From contig OZ017766.1 in assembly GCA_963969345.1 (NCBI GenBank), forward strand, positions 8,990,001-9,054,000: a stretch of DNA of 64,000 nucleotides, given 5' to 3'. The position numbers and the translations under genes are program-made. The stretch's first letter is position 1, and each line of letters begins with the position of its first letter. Origin of the DNA: Turbatrix aceti. Taxonomy: Eukaryota > Nematoda > Chromadorea > Rhabditida > Panagrolaimidae. This document shows, piece after piece, positions 20,901 to 31,400 of this stretch. The notes under the pieces are model-generated. The model ran no database searches. It was given only the letters and a program-made list of their open reading frames with translations, and was not told where the DNA came from.

Positions 20901-23900
20901 TCCAGAAGCTCTACCTCCAGGACGCTTTCATCCGGGCTCTAACCTACATCATCGACATGAACGTCACTTCTACGGTTCTCGCTGAAATTTCAAATACCAT
21001 TTTCCGGGTCGTCAGGGCTCTTTCTGGGGTCGTGGAAAAGACGTCGACGATTATGGAGAGGAGAAAAGAGCTCAGCTTTGTCCTCGACAGACTTTTCAGT
21101 TGCCTCGTTCTGCCAAGTGGGTTTTTTTTGGGGTAGAAAATGAAAAATTTGAAAAATTTGGTTTTTTAGATTATTCGAGGTGCTACGCGTTCAAATTTGA
21201 CATTTACGGATCGATTATGAATATCTTCAACGTCTGTGGTGGTCTCGAAGACGAAGAAGACGTCAACCTGGCAAATACGTCCCTGACTGCGCTCCTGGTT
21301 CAGAGGAAGACCCAGGAGTCACGGTGGGCGGGTATCTTTGATGGCTTGGATGGCGGAGTGGTCAAAACCATCGCTGAAGACATGCTTTCTGCGCCTTATG
21401 AATTGAAGGTTGGTTTAACTGCAAATTTACATATTTACTACGGGGATAAAAATAAAATCAGCAAAAAACTACAAAATTGCATTTTTTGGAATTATTCACT
21501 GGTTTATTTTTTAACGTCATTTTTTGATCTATTTTTTTCCTTTTTTTTAAATTCGGAAAAATTTTTTTTTAAACATAAACAAAAAAAAACTAAAATAAAT
21601 TAAAAAAAATTAAACATAAATTTAAAAAAAACTAAAAAAAATTAAAAAAATTAAACATAAATTAAAAAAAAATTTAAAAAAAAATTTAAAAAAATAGAAA
21701 TTTTTGTTTTTTTTTTAAATTAAACATATATTTTAAAAAAAACTAAAATAAAATTTAAAAATTACGAATTTTCGTTGCGAAACGTTACTTTTAGATCGTT
21801 AATGTTTCGCAACGAAAATTTCAAAATGTTAGTTACCTTGTTTATCGTATGAAGCCATTTTTTTAATTTTGAAAATTTATATATTTTTTCTTCCATTTTT
21901 TTAAAGCTGAAAAACCCCAAAAAAAATTATACGTTACCGTAAAATTTGAAGTTGTCGTTCACAAAAATTTCAAAACGATATTTTTATCGTAACGGATTCA
22001 CTTTTTTGAACTTAAAAATCGGTTTATAACGTAATTTTTTTAAATTCGGGACATTTTTATATTTTTTGACCTAATTTAGCATTCTGGTAAAAAATTTATT
22101 CAATACTTGTTACATTTTCATTTGGGATGAGTTTTGGTTTCCGACGCAGAAATAAGGCGCGCAGGTCGACCGGCATAGGTTTCAACGAGTAGAGAATTGA
22201 CGTCGTCCCTGGACTTTCGGTCGTCTACGTAGAGAATAGTTGACTTTGGACCTTCTGGATCCATCGATCTCTGTGGAAAGTGAATTCTCTGCGGCGGCGA
22301 AGTCTGCGTCGTGGCATCTGTCAATGCAGAAGACTGCCGAATGGCCTGGACAACGGGAACCCGATCTTCGGTCTGGAAAATTCCGACAGTTGTATAACGA
22401 TAGATTGGGGGTTCAAAAGCGAGCGGAGAAGCTTCTGCTTCGTCGTCGAAGCTGTCGACTGCTGCCAGGGCTCCTGGGCGATTTTTTGTCGTTGGAATGG
22501 GATGATAGGCGTGGCCTGGAAGCCAGTAGTGCTTGGTGAATTTTGTGTGAATCAGGTTGATGAAGAGGGAGACAATTGCGAGACCGCAGATCAGGTAGAC
22601 GAAAAGGATGCCAAAGACGACGGGATGCTCGGCAATGTCGATGCCACCGACGCCGATCGTGGTGAGTGAGTTGAAGACAAAGTAGACGAGGAGGTGGGAT
22701 TCGACTTGGGGGTTGTAGAGGTGACAGAGGGTGCAGCCTAGGGATATCCAGCTGGAAAGGATGATATTAGGGACATTTGTGAATTTTTTTGATCGTTTAT
22801 GAATATGATTAGGTTTTTGTTAATTTTATTTAGAAAGACGAAAGAACACAAATGTTTTTGTATGTGTTCGCGAACACATACAAAACAGTTTGTTTTTTTT
22901 TATCATTGAGGCAAAATTGTGTTCACTTGGATTGAAGAACGTAAACTTAGGTAATCTGCGTTTTTTTTTTGATTAGGGTAACGATTTTCGTACAACGATT
23001 TTCATGGATAAAGTTGAGGAATATTTTTTGACATTTTTTTTGTCAAATAACTGCGATTTTGACTACATTGTTCGAAATTTACCCCTATTTAGTGTCCCAT
23101 TTTGCTCGTTTTGTTTTTTTTCATACAGATAAAACGCAAAAGCAAAATGGGCCACTAAATGGGGGTAAATTTAGAGCCATGAAGTCGAAATCGAAGTTTT
23201 GGGGCAAAAAAATGCTAAAAAAATTTCTAAACTTTGGTCTTGAAAAGTTGTTGAAAACAGTATCCTTGCTCGAAAAAAACAGGCAATTTACCCAAGTTTG
23301 CATTTTTTAACCCGGAGGAACAAAATTTTGTTCAAATGAAAAAAAAACAACTGTTCGGTGTTTGTTTGCAAACACGGTCAAAAATATTTATTAGCTTTTG
23401 TGGTTTTTTGAACAAAATGATCACATCTTCGGTACTGGCTTTATCATAACCCCTGAAGCAATTTTGCCTCAAGAGTTAAACAAAAGCCACAAAAAACACT
23501 TTTAAAAGCCGTTCTGCGACTCAATTTGCGCGTTCAATTCCCCAAATTGAGTTTGCAATCTCTGCTGACACATAAATAACATACCCCATCAATGCCATGA
23601 TAGCCACCGTAGTCGGCATGAGCAATAGCCTCTCCGCAGTGTTTATCCGATAGCTGGAATGCATACTCGGCTGAATGCCGAGCTTCTGCTCGGTTTCGTC
23701 TTCGGTTACGTCACCGAGAGTGCAGAAGCGGAAAACGTGCCATAACTTGCCTAAAATCAATTTGTCATTTTGGGATCAATACATATTTAGGATGGAAAGG
23801 TGAAATAGGTTACCGCATAGGATGCAGGGGTAGGAAAGAAGTTTGACCAGGAGGTACTCGATGTCCTTGACGACAATGATGGTAAATGGGATTCCGAAGA

Positions 23901-26900
23901 TGCTGAAAGCGATAGAAAGGATTCTGCCAGCTCGTGTTAGGGGATACATGTAGCTGTAGCCGATTGTTGTGACGCATGAGAAGGCCTGAAATTGCAGTTG
24001 GGGTAGAATTAGGGAATTTTGATCGCGACTTTGACGGCATAACCGATTAGTGTGAAGTTTTGCGCATTTGTAGTACCAAAGGTTATAATTGCATTTGGGA
24101 TATTATAGTTTTCTTGGGGTTGAATAAGCAGAAAAATAAGGCTGGAATTAGCGTTTTTCAAATTTTTGACGAAAGATTTTGCTAAGACTACGGAACTTTT
24201 AGGAACAGGTAGGATATCATTTGACTCGGTTTTTGATGGAAAATCTTTTGAAAATATAAAAATGTGGACTCAAACTTTATTTATAATGCCGAAATGAAAA
24301 AGGCCGTTTTTGACATTTTTTGATTCTGGCATTGTTGAAGTTAGGGACCCCAAATTTTTATATTTTTTAAAGATTTGCCATCGAAAACGCACTTGAATGA
24401 TATGCTACCAGTTCCTGAAGGTACCGTAGTTTTTGAGAAATTTCGCGTTGAAAAATTGAAAAATGGCAAATTCGCCTACATTCTGCTTTTTCAATTCGAG
24501 AGCAAATTATGATATTCCGAATGCAACTATCACCTTCGGCATTATTTACAAATGTTCAAAATTTGATATCAAAAGTTGCGATAATGCCCAAATAAGTAAA
24601 ATTCGTCATATCTGGTTTGTGACGTATTTTTAGGGGAACGTACATAGAGAAGCGAATTTGTAAATGTACACTTGAGCACTGGCATGGGTGGCTTGAGCCG
24701 CAGCCGTTTTTCATACCCAGCAAGGCGTTCGCGGAGAAGTTTGTTCATGTACTGTGATTTATGGTCGTGAATGAAGAGCAGCAATTTGGTGTTGTTGAAA
24801 ATGTCTGGGATGAGTTCTTTTTCGACGAAACTGAAAGAAAAACGGTTTTTGTTATATTTAGATAGGGATTTTGGTAAAATTGAAAAAGCGTTGAACCAAC
24901 TTTTTACGGGCATGCGATACCTGTTGTTGCCAAACGGTGTGGTAGGTACTCGATCTACGGGTTTCGGTAAGAAAAAAGGCAGTTGCAAATGCGAAGATGT
25001 AAATTGTGTAGGTGAGGAGTAAAAGAACGTGATTGAGACTGTAGCGCTGGTAGAATTGCTTGGACCAGATTATCACGCGCAGCGCGTGATTATTTGACAT
25101 GCACATGGATGGCAGCTTGGCAGTGGATTCGGGGATGGCGACGGATTTTTTTTTCAGGCGATGGAGAAAAGCAGATGATGACGATTATGATGATGTAGGA
25201 GACAAATTGGGGTCATACATAGCGACAAGTTTGTAAGATTTTGGCAGTGGCTGAGACTGACTGGATAGCTCGCTGGATGGCCTTGTTGGGGTGACTGAGA
25301 CGACGAAAAAGTTTTGAAGAGGGGGGGGGAGGGCCGCGCGCGCTCGTGCCCTAGGCCTTGGCCTAGGGACGCCACCGCAGCAAATATTTATAAAACATAT
25401 CGCCCCTGGAGAGTAGTTGTTTGACGCGCGCGGGAGTCGAAGAGGAAAACGAAGAGATTCGCAGTCAACATAATCAATTGACCATTGCGTACGACAAGTT
25501 GGCGGCACATTGGCATGAGGAAATGTCCATGTTTTTTTTTTTGCCGTGACGGGGCATATCGAGATTGGGGACATTGATAGGGGAGAGGGAGTTTATGCTA
25601 TCGGAGATTTTTTTGTGCAAAAAAATGGAAAAAAAGCAAGATTTTGACGAATAGCAAGAAATCGAACCATTTTTTGTATATTTACATTTTTTTAACGCAA
25701 GAGCCTGAAAAAATGAACTGTTGAATGCAAAAAAAAATCATTTTTAATTTGAAAAAAATGTGAAAAATGCTCATTTTTGACTACAAAAAGTGAATATATT
25801 GTTTGAAAATAAAAAAAATTATTTTATGATAAAATGGTAAAAATATTTTTTTTGATTCCTACGAGAGACCGCGAGGCAATCGTAGGTAAAAAAACAGATT
25901 TTTTAGTTAAAAAACGGTAAATATTAATTTTTCATAAATAAAAAAAACTCGAACAGTTTTTGCATTCTTTTTACGCCCAGATAATTTTAAAGACGTTTTT
26001 AATTTTTTTCCGAGATTTTTGAACCAATTTTGCCGTTTTTGGAATTTTTTTGTCAAAAACGAATTTTTGGCCTAGGAGACAAAAGAATTTTTTTCAGATC
26101 GTGGCAACAACATGCATGTACGAGATCCTCAGACAAGACGCCGTCCATTCCCAGGTCATCGCGAGCAAGTTCGTTTCCGACAATAACGTCTCCTGCATTC
26201 TCTCCGCCGTCGAATCGCTCTCCATCGACCTCCGCTACGTCGCCGACACTTCCCAGCGCCAGCCAACCCGATTTCTCCGAGTCGTCTTGGTAGGCTTAAA
26301 AAATAGCACCTTTTTCCCAAAAACATTTTTTTTTGTTTTTTTTAGTCCCTGTTCTCCCGTCTAGCGATGTCAGCCGTCGGGTGGAATGCAATCGCGGATT
26401 ACCGCGTCCTCGATCGAATCTCGGCTCTCAGGCTATGGCAGAAGGTGCCAAAAGGGTTTTTCAAGGATTTTGACGTCGCGGCGGCCAAGGATGTAAACAC
26501 GCCGGAGGGAGCGTATATTTCGCTCTTCAGTGGACTGGTTGACCTCTCGCTCATCATGCTTTCTGGAATGTACTGGAAGAAGTTGTCGTGTTCGGTGGGT
26601 TTTTTTTATGAAAAAAAGTATCGTAAAAAAATTTTTGAAAAAAGCTGAAAAAATTATTTTTCGAATGAATGGAAAAATTTTATTTCTACAAAAATTTTTT
26701 TTTTATTTTTTCTGGATTTTTTTTTCGTTTTTTTTCAAAATAAATACAAAAATTAGAAATTTATATTACATAGAAAAAAAGAATCGTAGAAAAATCAATT
26801 TGTAAAAAATTTTTTGAAAAAAAATGTTTTGCTAAGAAATTTAAAAAAAGTTTTGTACATTTTAAAATTTGAAATACAATTCGCACATTTTTTGATAAAA

Positions 26901-27339
26901 AATTTCGAAAATTATAAAAAAATTTTAAAAATATTATACATATTTATTTAAAAAAAGTATCGTAAATTTTTTTTTTTAATATTTTGTGGAAAAAAATTTT
27001 TTTTCAGCTTTTGCAAGTGGTCGAAAAAACCGAAGTTTTTGTCACACAGCTCCTCAAACTTCAACCTGACAACGAACTTATCAAAAGCCTTGCCAAGTTG
27101 GTCTTTGTCATCCATTCCTACGGTAGGTTTTTGTTTGTGGTTTTCGGATTTTTATGGAAGAACCAAAAAACACGGCTGGTGTGGTTTTTTTAGACGAAGA
27201 AGCAAAATACCCAATTGAATCGACGGAAATCCTCCACAGTCTCCTGCAACTCCATATCAAGGGCCCGGAAAAGGACGCGTTCGAAGCACTCAAAAAACCG
27301 TCAAAATCCTTCTTTAGCCTCTTTGCTCTGAGGGCGTGA
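11999..27339 (+). CDS. NUP205: Nuclear pore inner-ring scaffold nucleoporin NUP205 (NPP-3 type)
   Basis: Eighteen exons (11999-12136, 12196-12361, 12444-12647, 13120-13434, 13946-14436, 15103-15660, 16244-16426, 16473-16613, 16885-17148, 17724-18093, 18998-19755, 20134-20259, 20756-21116, 21170-21408, 26098-26289, 26346-26594, 27008-27122, 27194-27339) join in frame to 1671 residues. This is a giant all-helical solenoid. Diagnostic is the N-terminal AIILSDLFNVNELDALEL followed by PRGLCAVVCYY, matching the conserved NUP205/NUP192 segment before the first solenoid repeats. It has no signal peptide or membrane span. A low-complexity Thr/Ala insert sits in exon 11. The protein should bind NUP93 and NUP155 in the inner ring of the pore. 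The exon 11 acceptor (AAAAAG, 18997) is atypical and is the weakest join. Intron 14 (21409-26097) contains the antisense K2P gene. Confidence 0.9.
18140..18680. mobile_element. Foldback (long inverted repeat) element in NUP205 intron 10
   Basis: Two arms of roughly 230 bp face each other around a short centre near 18425. The left arm runs from AGTTTGTACCGTAAAA through GGCACGTTG and GATCGACGTAG to AAAATGCCGAAACC; the right arm is its imperfect complement, ending TTACGGTACAAACTT. It is related to the element at 33165-33775 over most of its length. It encodes nothing and looks like a foldback or MITE-type DNA element; the target duplication is not clear. Confidence 0.75.
20306..20358. repeat. 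Short hairpin repeat TGGCTTT...AAAGCCA, copy 1
   Basis: The arms TGGCTTTATCATAACCCAA and TTGGGTTAAACAAAAGCCA are imperfect complements around a ~14-nt loop. The same design recurs at about 23430-23490, with TGGCTTTATCATAACCCC opposite GAGTTAAACAAAAGCCA. This copy lies in NUP205 intron 12. Role unknown; a very small MITE is likely. Confidence 0.55.
22118..25106 (-). CDS. TWK-type two-pore-domain K+ channel with atypical filters, nested in NUP205 intron 14
   Basis: Exons complement of 24901-25106, 24644-24830, 23814-23985, 23585-23750 and 22118-22751 give 454 residues. M1 is around VLLLLTYTIYIFAFATAFF; an extracellular cap region follows; pore helix 1 (CTFTNSLLYAFSCV) leads to filter TIGYS at 138-142. 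M2 is RILSIAFSIFGIPFTIIVV, M3 LLLMPTTVAIMALM. Pore 2 has filter TIGVGG at 275-280, M4 is FGILFVYLICGLAIVSLF, and a ~140-residue cytosolic tail follows. In known K2P channels both filters are T-I/V-G-Y/F-G; here P1 has Ser for the last Gly, and P2 has Val and a Gly in place of the usual Asp. It would form a dimeric leak channel if it conducts. The exact N-terminus is uncertain (ATG chosen at 25106; an upstream 5' exon is possible). The gene is complete and antisense inside the NUP205 intron. Confidence 0.87.
22840..23490. repeat. Cluster of repeats in K2P intron 4: GTTCG copy, 40-bp-arm hairpin and short hairpin copy 2
   Basis: About 22850-22950 carries GTTCGCGAACACATAC-type sequence of the GTTCG family. 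From about 23068 to 23172 there is an inverted repeat with ~40-bp arms (AAATTTACCCCTATTTAGTG opposite CACTAAATGGGGGTAAATTT). At 23430-23490 lies the second copy of the TGGCTTTATCATAAC hairpin. All lie within the intron between K2P exons 4 and 5. Confidence 0.55.
24130..24485. mobile_element. Foldback element in K2P intron 2
   Basis: Arms of about 150 bp are imperfect complements: the left contains GACTACGGAACTTTTAGGAA, then GATATCATTTGACTC and ATATAAAAATGTGGAC; the right contains the complementary CCAAATTTTTATATT, GAATGATATGCTACC and AAGGTACCGTAG. The spacer is about 50 bp. This is a different family from the elements at 18140 and 33165. No coding content. Confidence 0.65.
25107..25620. promoter_or_regulatory. 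Probable K2P promoter/5' region inside NUP205 intron 14
   Basis: The base composition changes to GC-richer sequence with a G-run (25320-25333), GCGCGCGC, and a 9-bp inverted repeat CCCTAGGCC-TT-GGCCTAGGG at 25349-25368. Open frames here are long on the minus strand but low complexity, and their link to the channel is not supported by a convincing splice pair. I read it as promoter/5' UTR of the channel gene; this is inference from position and composition. Confidence 0.4.
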
Positions 27340-28429
27340 TTTGGTGATTTTGACGAGCCATTATTTTTGTTTTGTATCGTATAATATTTGTGATATTCTG
27401 TTTGGTATTGTGTTTCAGCAAGAAAAAAATTACTCATTTGATTGGATGAAAAAATTATTCCCGGTTTTTTTGCCCGGATAAAATTATCTTTTTTTTTTTG
27501 GTTTTTTTTGACGTATTTTTCGTGTTATTTTTTCTTGGATTTTCAAAGGAAATTATTTTTTGTGTTCCTCGACGATTCCAAAAAAACGGGACCGTTGAGG
27601 GACACAAATTTAATATTTTTTCAGCATTTTTGACATTTTTTCCAAAAAAAATGCTGTTTCCTAAATATTTATCTAGAAAAAAAAACGGTGAAAAACAGTT
27701 TTTTTGACAAAACACAAATAACTGAATAATTTTGGAACACTGCGTTTTCGATGATCTGACTTTACTGAATTTATAACTGATTGGTATCAAAAAATGAACT
27801 GGAGAATGCAAAAAAGCCGTAAAATCGGTCAAAAATTAATGAAAAGTAAAGAATATGAGTTTTGGGTAAAAAACGATGAATAATTTTTCTAAAATAAAAA
27901 AAGCAGAAAAAAGTCACATTCGTTTTGGAATTTTCGTTGCGGGATCATTGACGATCTAGAAGTAACATTTTTTACTTGGATTTTGTTACTTTTTTACGAT
28001 GGCCAAGTTTTACGATATTTTTTTCTAAAAACTATATTTTTGGCGTTTTTAGGACTTTTTTGTGTTTTCGAAACCCGTTCAGGCTACAAAATACAACTAC
28101 AATGTAAATTTTGCCGCAATTCATAGATTTTTATACTAAAATCGTTTTTTTATATTTTGGTAAAAACGATTTTTGGGCCTCGTATCGAATTGTCAAATCT
28201 GGTTCGCAAAAGAACTGGTCCATTTTGAACCTAAATGACTACAGAAAACAAAAAACAGCCACAAATTCCCATAAAACAAAGTTTTGCACGATGCGCGCGC
28301 ACTTTGGTTTTCGTATGGAAAATTTTACTACTGTTGCTTGTGAGAAAACAAAATTTCCAGTTTTGCTCTGTTCATTGCGTGTTTTTCTTCATTTTTCTGT
28401 GATTCTCTTGCATTTTTTTTCCAGGGCCA
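27340..28429. other. Intergenic region between NUP205 and SMC6
   Basis: There is no coding exon. About 27925-28020 is a member of the ATTTTCGTTGCG / GTTACTTTTTTACGAT repeat family. The end of the region is TTTTTTTTCCAG (to 28424), a strong acceptor five bases before the SMC6 ATG with no upstream donor, which suggests trans-splicing. Confidence 0.5.
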
Positions 28430-31400
28430 ATGACTACGAATCCGGTCCGTAAACGCCGTCACACTCGGCGGAGCAACGAAGAGAACCTCCCGGCCGGAAA
28501 TGGGGCGGGTGATATCGTCGACATTGTCGATGACGCTGAAATGCCGGATCTCGATTCGGACGATAACGATGACGACGAAGCACCCGGAACACTGGCTGCT
28601 CTTTCGCACTTCAACGACGCTATCGCCGGCAAGGTTGTCGAAATTCGACTCGAAAATTTCATGTGTCACTCAAATCTTCGTCTTCGCTTTGACACGGACA
28701 AACACAACTGCTTTTACATTGTCGGCGCGAACGGCAGTGGTAAAAGTGCTATTTTTGCTGGTCTGAATATTGGTCTTGGCGGGAAAGGACGATCTAATGA
28801 TCGCGGAAACTCCATCTCGGCTTACATCAAGGAAGGGCAATCGTAAGTTTTTTTTGGAGAAAAAATGACCGCGAGAAATAGAAAAAAATGGATAAAAAGA
28901 GGTCAAAAGGAATAAAAATGTATTTTTTAGTTTCAGGACCGCGAGAACTCTAAAAAAATTAAATTTAGGCTTTGACGAAACTTTTTTTCAGGATAAAAAT
29001 TTTATTTTAAAAAGAGATTTTTTTCGATTTTTTTTCGAGCCCAAAATAATTTTAAAAAGTGATTTTTTCGTTTCAGAACCTAGAAAACTTGAAAAAATTA
29101 AATTTAGGCTATAAAAAATAAATAATTTTTTTTTTGTGGACAATGGAAAAAATTTTGGCCAAAAAAATCGTTTTTTTCGTTTCAGAACCTCAAGATGCGT
29201 AAAAAAATTATAAGTCGGCCACGAACAGAAAAGTGTGTTTTTTTCGTTCCAGGACCCCGAAAATCCCAAGAAAAATTTTTTATGCAAAAAAGCAAAAAAA
29301 ATCGTTTTTTTTTCGTTTCAAGACCGCGAAAAAATTTTTTTTGTTAAAAATTGAAAAAGAAAACCTATTTTTTCGTTCCAGGACCGCCAGAATCCATGTT
29401 CACATCTCAAACGTCGGCGGCAACAAGCATCCGGATTACGATGAAGAAATTATTGTCGAACGCGTCATCCGAGGATCCTCGTCGACCTATTCACTCAAAT
29501 CCAAGGACGAAAAGGGCCGAACGAGGGTCGTGTCGACGGCAAAGAAGGATCTCGACAACCTGCTCAAGAGATTCTGCATCGAGCTTGAAAACCCCCTCTG
29601 TTGGCTTTCCCAGGACCGAGCTCGACAGTTTCTCCAGGACATGCATGCCGACAAGCTCTACGAAATCTTCATGATCACGTCTGAACTCGCGCATGTGAAT
29701 TTGTTTCACGAGAGTACGAAAGAGCAACTCACGAATTTGTCGCAGATTCTTGCAAGCTGGGAGGCCAAGCAATCCGAGAAGAAGGGGTGAGTTGGGGGGA
29801 AAAATGTGGGAAAGGTACAAAAATGGGTAAAAATAGGCTTGTTTTGTAACTTTTTGGGCTCAAATTGGTAAAATTGTGTTTTCTTAGGATACTAAAATTT
29901 TTTTCACAATTTTTATTCAAAATTTGGATTTTTTTGTAAAACAAAAAATCGTTTTTAGGCCTTGTTTGGCTCAATTTTGGCCAAGTACAAAAATTTTGTA
30001 CAATACAGTCTCTGGTTACGATCGGTTTTCTGTTTGGTCCTGCAATATAAAAAACGAAAATTATTTATTTCAAAAAAAAAACTGTCAAAAACACGATTTT
30101 TCGCCGCCTTTGGTGTTTTTTTTGGTTTTTCAATCGTTTTAGAACAATTCATTGTTTTTTCGATAATTTCCAAAAAAACATATTTTAAGCAACTTTTGGT
30201 ACGAAAAAAAAATTGTATTTAAAAAAAAATTATTTATTTTTTGCAGAGTTGTTCGATGCTAACCTTTGCTCCTGCTCACTGCTCGCTCCTACTCAGCTCA
30301 CGAGCGCGAAAAATTGGAGTGCTCAATGAGCATGAGCAGAGCGAACACGAAAAATTGAATTGTTCAAAGAGCGCGAGCAGAGCGAGCGCTGAAAATTGTC
30401 GAATCGAACAACTCTGATTTTTTGAATTGTCGGTATTTTCCTAAAATGTGATAAACAAAAAAAAGGAAAACAAAAAACGAAAAAACACTGTTTTTTTGTG
30501 TTTTTAGGATTTTTTGAGCTAAATCAATTTTTTTCTTTGTGTTTGCGATAATGTTTTTCAAAAAATTTTTTTTGCAGTTAAAATTTGTTTTTTGGGGTCA
30601 TAAAAATTTTATTTTAATTTGTAACGTTTGGTTGCGATCATTTTACAATTTACAGAGCCTACGAGGAGTTCAAAAAGACCTACGACAACATCCAGGATCT
30701 TGAAAAGAAGAAAATCAACGCATCTAAAATCGAATGGATGATGCTTTACGTTCCTCTCAAGGAAATTGACGACGTAAGTTCGAAAATCCTTTGTCCAACA
30801 TTTTTTACATGAAAACTGGGTTTTTTAGGCCATGAAGAAACTCCGGGAACCGATGGATGCTGCAACTGCCAAAGTCGAGGAAATTCAGAATCTCATCAAC
30901 AATCGAGATGTAAGTTTTTTCTTGACGCGAAAATTGAAATTATCCTGGCGCGAAAATTATTTGTGTTTTTTTAGGAAGAATACAAATCGCTGGAAACAAA
31001 GATCAATAAATTGTGCAAAGAAGAACACGAACTTCTCCAGTCTCGCGAAAAGGCACTCGACAAGGCAAATTTGAATAGCGATGCGGTCAAGGAGTGGAAA
31101 AGAAAGATGGGAGAGTCCGAAGAAAGAATTCGGAAGATTCGACGTCAAATCGATCAGATTGACCAGGAAGAGGCTATCTTGAGGAAGAATTTGGAGGAAA
31201 AACTTGGCAGTTTGACCGTGGGTTTTTTTCTTAAAAAAATTGTCAAAACGAAAAAAAGCTAATTTAAAAAAAATTAGATTTAAAAGAAAAAATGTTGAAA
31301 TTAAAAAAAAATTGAATTTTAATTAAAAAAAGCTAATTTTAAAATTTTAATTACAAAAGGTAATTTTTTTTTAATTTTATAGCAAATTTTTTTATAAAAT

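Noticed and set aside
25185..25574. Upstream coding exon of the K2P gene in a 129-codon minus frame
   Set aside because: The frame stops before the channel frame and no donor/acceptor pair joins them in phase. The sequence is low complexity.
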